Assembly (NCBI RefSeq): GCF_037023725.1
Contig: NZ_CP146077.1
Location: forward strand, 2,765,001 to 2,829,000
Source of the DNA: Pseudomonas bubulae
Lineage (GTDB): Bacteria > Pseudomonadota > Gammaproteobacteria > Pseudomonadales > Pseudomonadaceae
Reading direction: 5' to 3'
DNA length: 64,000 nt
Below are positions 60,049-64,000 of the stretch, piece by piece. The translations under genes and the position numbers were made by a program. Positions within the stretch are counted from its first letter, which is position 1; the number at the start of each line of letters is the position of its first letter. The notes under the pieces were generated by a model, which had not been told where the DNA came from, ran no database searches, and saw only the letters and a program-made list of their open reading frames with translations.

Positions 60049-62253
60049 ATGGAAATCAAGGTCAACTTTCTCGACAACCTCCGACTTGAAGCCAAGTTCG
60101 ATGACTTCACCGTGGTTGCCGATCAGCCCATCCGCTACAAGGGCGATGGTTCGGCTCCTGGTCCGTTCGATTACTTTCTGGCTTCGTCGGCGCTGTGCGC
60201 GGCTTACTTTGTGAAGTTGTACTGCTCGACACGCAATATTCCCACCGAGAATATTCGCCTGTCGCAGAACAATATTGTCGACCCCGAAAACCGCTATAAC
60301 CAGATTTTCAAGATTCAGGTCGAGTTGCCGGCGGATATTTCCGAGAAGGACCGTCAGGGCATTCTGCGTTCCATCGACCGCTGCACGGTAAAGAAAGTGG
60401 TGCAGGCCGGCCCCGAGTTTGTCATTGAAGAGGTGGAGAACCTCGACGCCGATGCCCAGGCCCTGTTGATGCCGGCGTCCGGTTCTGAAGGCGGTACCTT
60501 TATCGCCGGCAAGGACCTGCCCCTGGAGCAGACCATCGCCAATATGTCCGCCATTCTGGCTGGCCTGGGGATGAAGATCGAAATCGCTTCGTGGCGCAAT
60601 ATCGTGCCCAATGTGTGGTCGCTGCATATTCGCGATGCGCAGTCGCCGATGTGTTTTACCAACGGCAAGGGCGCTACCAAGGAGGGCGCGCTGGCGTCGG
60701 CCCTGGGCGAGTTTATCGAGCGCCTGAACTGTAACTTCTTCTATAACGATCAGTTCTGGGGCGAGGAGATCGCCAATGCCGAGTTTGTGCATTACCCGGA
60801 CGAGCGCTGGTTCAAGCCGGGGCCCGAGGATGAGTTGCCGGGCGAGATTCTCGACCCGTACTGCCTCAAGGTTTATAACCGCGAAGGTGAGCTGCGCGGC
60901 TCCCATCTGATCGATACCAACTCGGGTAATGAAGCACGCGGGATCTGTTCGCTGCCTTTCGTGCGCCAGTCAGATGGCGAAGTGGTGTACTTCCCCTCCA
61001 ACCTGATCGAAAACCTGTTCCTGAGCAATGGCATGAGTGCCGGTAACACTCTGGCCGAAGCCCAGGTGCAGTGCCTCTCGGAGATTTTCGAACGGGCGGT
61101 CAAGCGCGAAATCATCGAGGGTGAGTTCGCCCTGCCGGATGTACCCCAGGCGGTGCTGGCCAGGTACCCGTCGATTCTGGCCGGGATCCAGGCGCTGGAA
61201 GAGCAGGGCTTCCCGGTGCTGGTCAAGGATGCGTCGCTGGGCGGTGAGTTCCCGGTGATGTGCGTGACCCTGATGAACCCGCGTACCGGTGGAGTGTTCG
61301 CTTCGTTCGGGGCGCACCCGAGCCTGGAAGTGGCGCTGGAGCGCAGCCTGACCGAGTTGCTGCAGGGCCGCAGCTTTGAGGGGCTTAACGATTTGCCACA
61401 GCCGACCTTCGAAGGTCAGGCGGTAACCGAGCCGAACAACTTCGTCGAGCACTTTATCGATTCCAGCGGTGTGGTGTCGTGGCGCTTCTTCAGTGCCAAA
61501 TCCGATTACGAGTTTGTCGACTGGGATTTCACCAGTCAGGGCGAAAACGCCAATGCCGAAGAAGCCGCGACCCTGTTCGCGATTCTCGAGGGCATGGGCA
61601 AGCAGGTGTATATGGCGGTGTACGAGCATATCGGCGCCAAGGCCTGCCGCATTCTGGTTCCGGATTATTCGGAAATCTACCCGGCTGACGATCTGATCTG
61701 GGACAACACCAACAAGGCGCTGTTTTTCCGTGCCGATATCCTTGACCTGCATCGCCTTGACGAAGAAGCGCTGCAGGGGCTGGTCGAGCGCCTGGTGGAA
61801 AGCGAGCTGGATGATTACACCGATATCACCACGTTGATCGGTATCGAGTTTGACGACAATACCGCCTGGGGCCAGTTGACCATCCTGGAGTTGAAGCTGC
61901 TGATCTGGCTCGCCCTTGAGCAGTATGAAGAGGCGAAAGAGGCGGTGGAGATGTTCCTGCAGTACAACGACAACACCGTGGAGCGCGGTTTGTTCTACCA
62001 GGCGGTGAATGCGGTGCTGGAGATGAAACTGGACGAAGATCTGGAGCTGGAAGATTACGAGGCCAATTTCCGCCGTATGTTTGGTAACGAGCGTATGGAC
62101 GCCGCCATCGGTTCGGTGAACAGTACAGTGCGTTTCCATGGTTTGACCCCCACCAGCATCAAGCTGGAAGGGCTGGACAAGCACCTGCGCCTGATTGACA
62201 GCTACAAGAAGCTGCATGCTGCGCGGGCCAGGGCAGCGGGCCTGGCCGGCTAA
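60049..62253 (+). CDS. ycaO: OsmC-YcaO fusion protein
   Basis: A 734-residue protein with an N-terminal OsmC-like domain (about residues 1-140: RYKGDGSAPGPFDYFLASSALCAAYFVKLYC in parts, with the conserved Cys) and a YcaO domain (about 180-560) containing the ATP-binding glutamates in ALASALGEFIERLNCNFF (near residue 220) and AEAQVQCLSEIFERAVKREI (near residue 340), then a C-terminal helical tail (about 600-734). E. coli YcaO is near 586 residues and is linked to RimO-dependent ribosomal protein S12 beta-methylthiolation; YcaO domains elsewhere make azolines or thioamides. The OsmC module, normally a peroxidase, suggests a redox link. The gene is alone, followed by a terminator. Confidence 0.85.
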   Translation: MEIKVNFLDNLRLEAKFDDFTVVADQPIRYKGDGSAPGPFDYFLASSALCAAYFVKLYCSTRNIPTENIRLSQNNIVDPENRYNQIFKIQVELPADISEKDRQGILRSIDRCTVKKVVQAGPEFVIEEVENLDADAQALLMPASGSEGGTFIAGKDLPLEQTIANMSAILAGLGMKIEIASWRNIVPNVWSLHIRDAQSPMCFTNGKGATKEGALASALGEFIERLNCNFFYNDQFWGEEIANAEFVHYPDERWFKPGPEDELPGEILDPYCLKVYNREGELRGSHLIDTNSGNEARGICSLPFVRQSDGEVVYFPSNLIENLFLSNGMSAGNTLAEAQVQCLSEIFERAVKREIIEGEFALPDVPQAVLARYPSILAGIQALEEQGFPVLVKDASLGGEFPVMCVTLMNPRTGGVFASFGAHPSLEVALERSLTELLQGRSFEGLNDLPQPTFEGQAVTEPNNFVEHFIDSSGVVSWRFFSAKSDYEFVDWDFTSQGENANAEEAATLFAILEGMGKQVYMAVYEHIGAKACRILVPDYSEIYPADDLIWDNTNKALFFRADILDLHRLDEEALQGLVERLVESELDDYTDITTLIGIEFDDNTAWGQLTILELKLLIWLALEQYEEAKEAVEMFLQYNDNTVERGLFYQAVNAVLEMKLDEDLELEDYEANFRRMFGNERMDAAIGSVNSTVRFHGLTPTSIKLEGLDKHLRLIDSYKKLHAARARAAGLAG

Positions 62254-62269
62254 CCCGCAGCGCAGGCAA

Positions 62270-62294
62270 AAAAGCACCTCAGGGTGCTTTTTTT
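62270..62294 (+). terminator. Rho-independent terminator after the OsmC-YcaO gene
   Basis: AGCACC (62273-62278) pairs with GGTGCT (62283-62288) and is followed by seven T residues, 20 bases after the stop codon. Confidence 0.9.
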
Positions 62295-62418
62295 GTTTTT
62301 GGCGTTCATGGTGAAGCGCGGGTATCGGTGCTTTACTGGATCTTTAAACGGGCACGGGTCGCTAGCCAGGGAGGCCGGCGGATCAGGCACCTAACAGCCT
62401 CTTATTTGAGCGCGTTCC

Positions 62419-64000
62419 ATGTCCAATACAGCTGCCACACTCTTGATCGTGGATGACGATGTTCATGTTCGCGAGCTGCTTGAAGCCTTGCTGCAAGAGC
62501 AGGGTTACCACACGCTGACGGCCAGTTCGGGTGAGCAGGCCTTGAGTACGGTTGCGCAACAGCAGCCGGATCTGATTTTGCTCGATGCGATGATGCCGGG
62601 CACTGACGGTTATCAGGTTGCCCGCCAGCTCAAGGCCAATTCATCCACGGCCAATATCCCGATCATCATGCTGTCGGGGCAGGGCGAGCAGAGTGCGCGC
62701 CTGCTGGGGCTGGAAGCGGGGGCAGAAGACTTCCTGTGCAAGCCTGTGAGCAGTGACGAGTTGTGGTTGCGGGTGCGCAATCTGTTACGGCTCAAGGCGT
62801 TTGGCGATTATCAGGCGGTGCATACCCTGATGCTTGAGCAGCAGCTTGAAAAACGCACCAGCGATCTGGAGCGTTTTCGAACGGCAATGGGGACTGATGA
62901 GCGGCTGCTGAAGATGGCCAATTACGACCCGCTGACGGGCTTGCCCAACCGCGACCTGTTTTACACCACCTTGCAGATGGGCCTTACCCAGGCGGTGCTG
63001 CGCGGCTGGCAGCTGGCGGTGGTGACGGTTGGCCTCAATGACTTCAAGAATATCAACCTGACCTGGGGCCATTTAATGGGGGACAAGGTGTTGGCCGAGT
63101 TCAGCCAGCGCCTGTCCAATTGCCTTAATGTCAGCGACACCCTGGGGCGGATGGACGGTGACGAGCTGGCCTTGATCCTGATGATCCGCAAGGGGCAGCC
63201 CGGCCCGCGGCAGATGGTTGACCGTATCCGCGAGGTGCTGCGCGAGCCGTTCAGGCTGCAGGGGCATGACACGCCGATGACGGCCAGTTACGGGATTGCC
63301 CTGTATCCGGATGACGGTGCCGAGGCGCACCGCCTGATCAAGCACGCCAATACCGCCATGGGCCTGGCCAAGCAGGCGGGCAAGGACACTTACCGGTTTT
63401 ACACGGCCCAGATGAATGTCGAGGTGCTGGCCCGGCAAGAGCTGGAAACCGCGCTGCGTGATGCGGTGCGCAAGCAGGCCTTCGAGGTCTATTACCAGCC
63501 CAAGATCAGCCTCAAGGACGGCAGGATTTGTGGCGTCGAGGCGCTGTTGCGCTGGCACCGGCCAGGGGTTGCGACGATTTCGCCTGCGGTTTTTGTGCCG
63601 CTGCTGGAAAGCCTCGGGCTGATTTCCCGGGTGGGGCAGTGGGTGATTGACCGGGTCTGCAGCCAGATTGCCCAATGGCAAGGTGCGGGGCTTGGCGGGG
63701 TGGAAGTGGCGGTCAATGTGTCGGCACAACAGATTTGTGAAGGCGACCTGGTCAGTGATATCGAGCGTTCGCTCAAGGCCCATCAACTGGATCCGCACTT
63801 GCTCGAGGTGGAGCTGACGGAGGGTTCGCTGATGGAAAACACGCCCCATACCGTGGCCAGCCTGCTGACGCTGCGCGATATGGGGGTGAAAATTTCCATT
63901 GATGACTTTGGCACGGGGTATTCGAGCCTTGCTTACCTGAGCCGTTTCCCCATCGACAAGTTGAAGATTGATATTGCGTTTATCCGTGAAGTCACCTTGA
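62419..64000 (+). CDS. Response regulator with GGDEF and EAL domains, N-terminal part
   Basis: The first 527 residues of a c-di-GMP signalling protein; it continues beyond the window. The receiver domain (1-120) is complete, with Asp13/Asp14 in VDDDV, phospho-acceptor Asp56 in LLDAMMPG, Ser86 and Lys108. A coiled linker (130-165) leads to a GGDEF domain (165-330) whose active loop reads DGDEL in RMDGDELALIL, a degenerate site. The EAL domain (about 340 onward) keeps the EALLRW motif (Glu374), the Asn in AVNVSAQQ, Glu in VELTEGS and the DDFGTGYSSLAYL loop, so phosphodiesterase activity is expected, possibly with GTP sensing by the GGDEF-like part. ATG at 62419 has only a weak purine stretch upstream. 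Confidence 0.9.
   Translation, partial: MSNTAATLLIVDDDVHVRELLEALLQEQGYHTLTASSGEQALSTVAQQQPDLILLDAMMPGTDGYQVARQLKANSSTANIPIIMLSGQGEQSARLLGLEAGAEDFLCKPVSSDELWLRVRNLLRLKAFGDYQAVHTLMLEQQLEKRTSDLERFRTAMGTDERLLKMANYDPLTGLPNRDLFYTTLQMGLTQAVLRGWQLAVVTVGLNDFKNINLTWGHLMGDKVLAEFSQRLSNCLNVSDTLGRMDGDELALILMIRKGQPGPRQMVDRIREVLREPFRLQGHDTPMTASYGIALYPDDGAEAHRLIKHANTAMGLAKQAGKDTYRFYTAQMNVEVLARQELETALRDAVRKQAFEVYYQPKISLKDGRICGVEALLRWHRPGVATISPAVFVPLLESLGLISRVGQWVIDRVCSQIAQWQGAGLGGVEVAVNVSAQQICEGDLVSDIERSLKAHQLDPHLLEVELTEGSLMENTPHTVASLLTLRDMGVKISIDDFGTGYSSLAYLSRFPIDKLKIDIAFIREVTL

Overview
The window looks like a chromosomal segment of a Pseudomonas, most likely of the fluorescens lineage. The evidence is family-level: a D-lysine catabolic cluster laid out like that of P. 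putida, a Pseudomonas-type fused Mrp/Pha antiporter, a DUF3077 gene, GC-rich housekeeping genes and several Pseudomonas-style palindromic intergenic repeats (GGGAGCGGGCTTGCTCGCGA-like and CCCTCACCCTAACCCTCTCC-like). No rRNA gene, CRISPR array or intact insertion sequence was seen.

Layout. 1-7.1 kb: the end of fadH, then an amino-acid ABC transporter, a D-amino-acid dehydrogenase, an RpiR regulator and a divergent Ldh2-family imine reductase; together these resemble the D-lysine (amaD/dpkA) locus. 7.2-9.2 kb: an AraC regulator translationally coupled to a membrane protein with a degenerate GGDEF domain. 9.5-16.3 kb: a phosphate-scavenging unit of TonB-dependent receptor, two-domain beta-propeller phytase and a private ExbB-ExbD-TonB, with a near-perfect Pho box and correctly spaced -10 in front of the receptor. 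16.4-17.9 kb: an SLC13 anion transporter. 18.0-24.1 kb: the Mrp/Pha multisubunit cation/proton antiporter on the minus strand. 24.3-25.9 kb: an EamA exporter and a divergent XRE-cupin regulator.

26.0-34.2 kb is the accessory region. A tRNA-Cys gene at 26077 has its 3' half plus terminator duplicated 4.5 kb away as a 91-bp direct repeat with two mismatches. Between the repeats lie an AT-rich dGTPase, a decayed tyrosine recombinase, two unrelated nucleotidyltransferase-family genes and a P-loop kinase. Immediately outside is a two-gene module whose products look like a DarT1 DNA ADP-ribosyltransferase carrying an unusual N-terminal membrane anchor and a NADAR-type antitoxin, followed upstream by a membrane protein of unknown function. 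This is the best candidate for an undescribed defence arrangement.

34.5-57.9 kb is one long leftward exopolysaccharide region: initiating glycosyltransferase (WcaJ/PslA type), two unusual winged-helix regulators, a VanZ protein, a gfcABCDE/yjbEFGH-like operon with a Wza-like exporter, galE, a WecG-type transferase, a Wzy-like polymerase, a probable CMP-nonulosonate transferase, the complete pseudaminic acid pathway (pseI-H-G-F-C-B), a Wzx flippase, a Wzc tyrosine kinase and its Wzb phosphatase. The gene content predicts a Wzx/Wzy-dependent surface polysaccharide containing pseudaminic acid. 58-64 kb: a 1.1-kb gene-free stretch ending in a structured RNA leader, a DUF3077 gene, a repeat-filled gap, an OsmC-YcaO fusion protein, and the start of a receiver-GGDEF-EAL protein that runs off the window.
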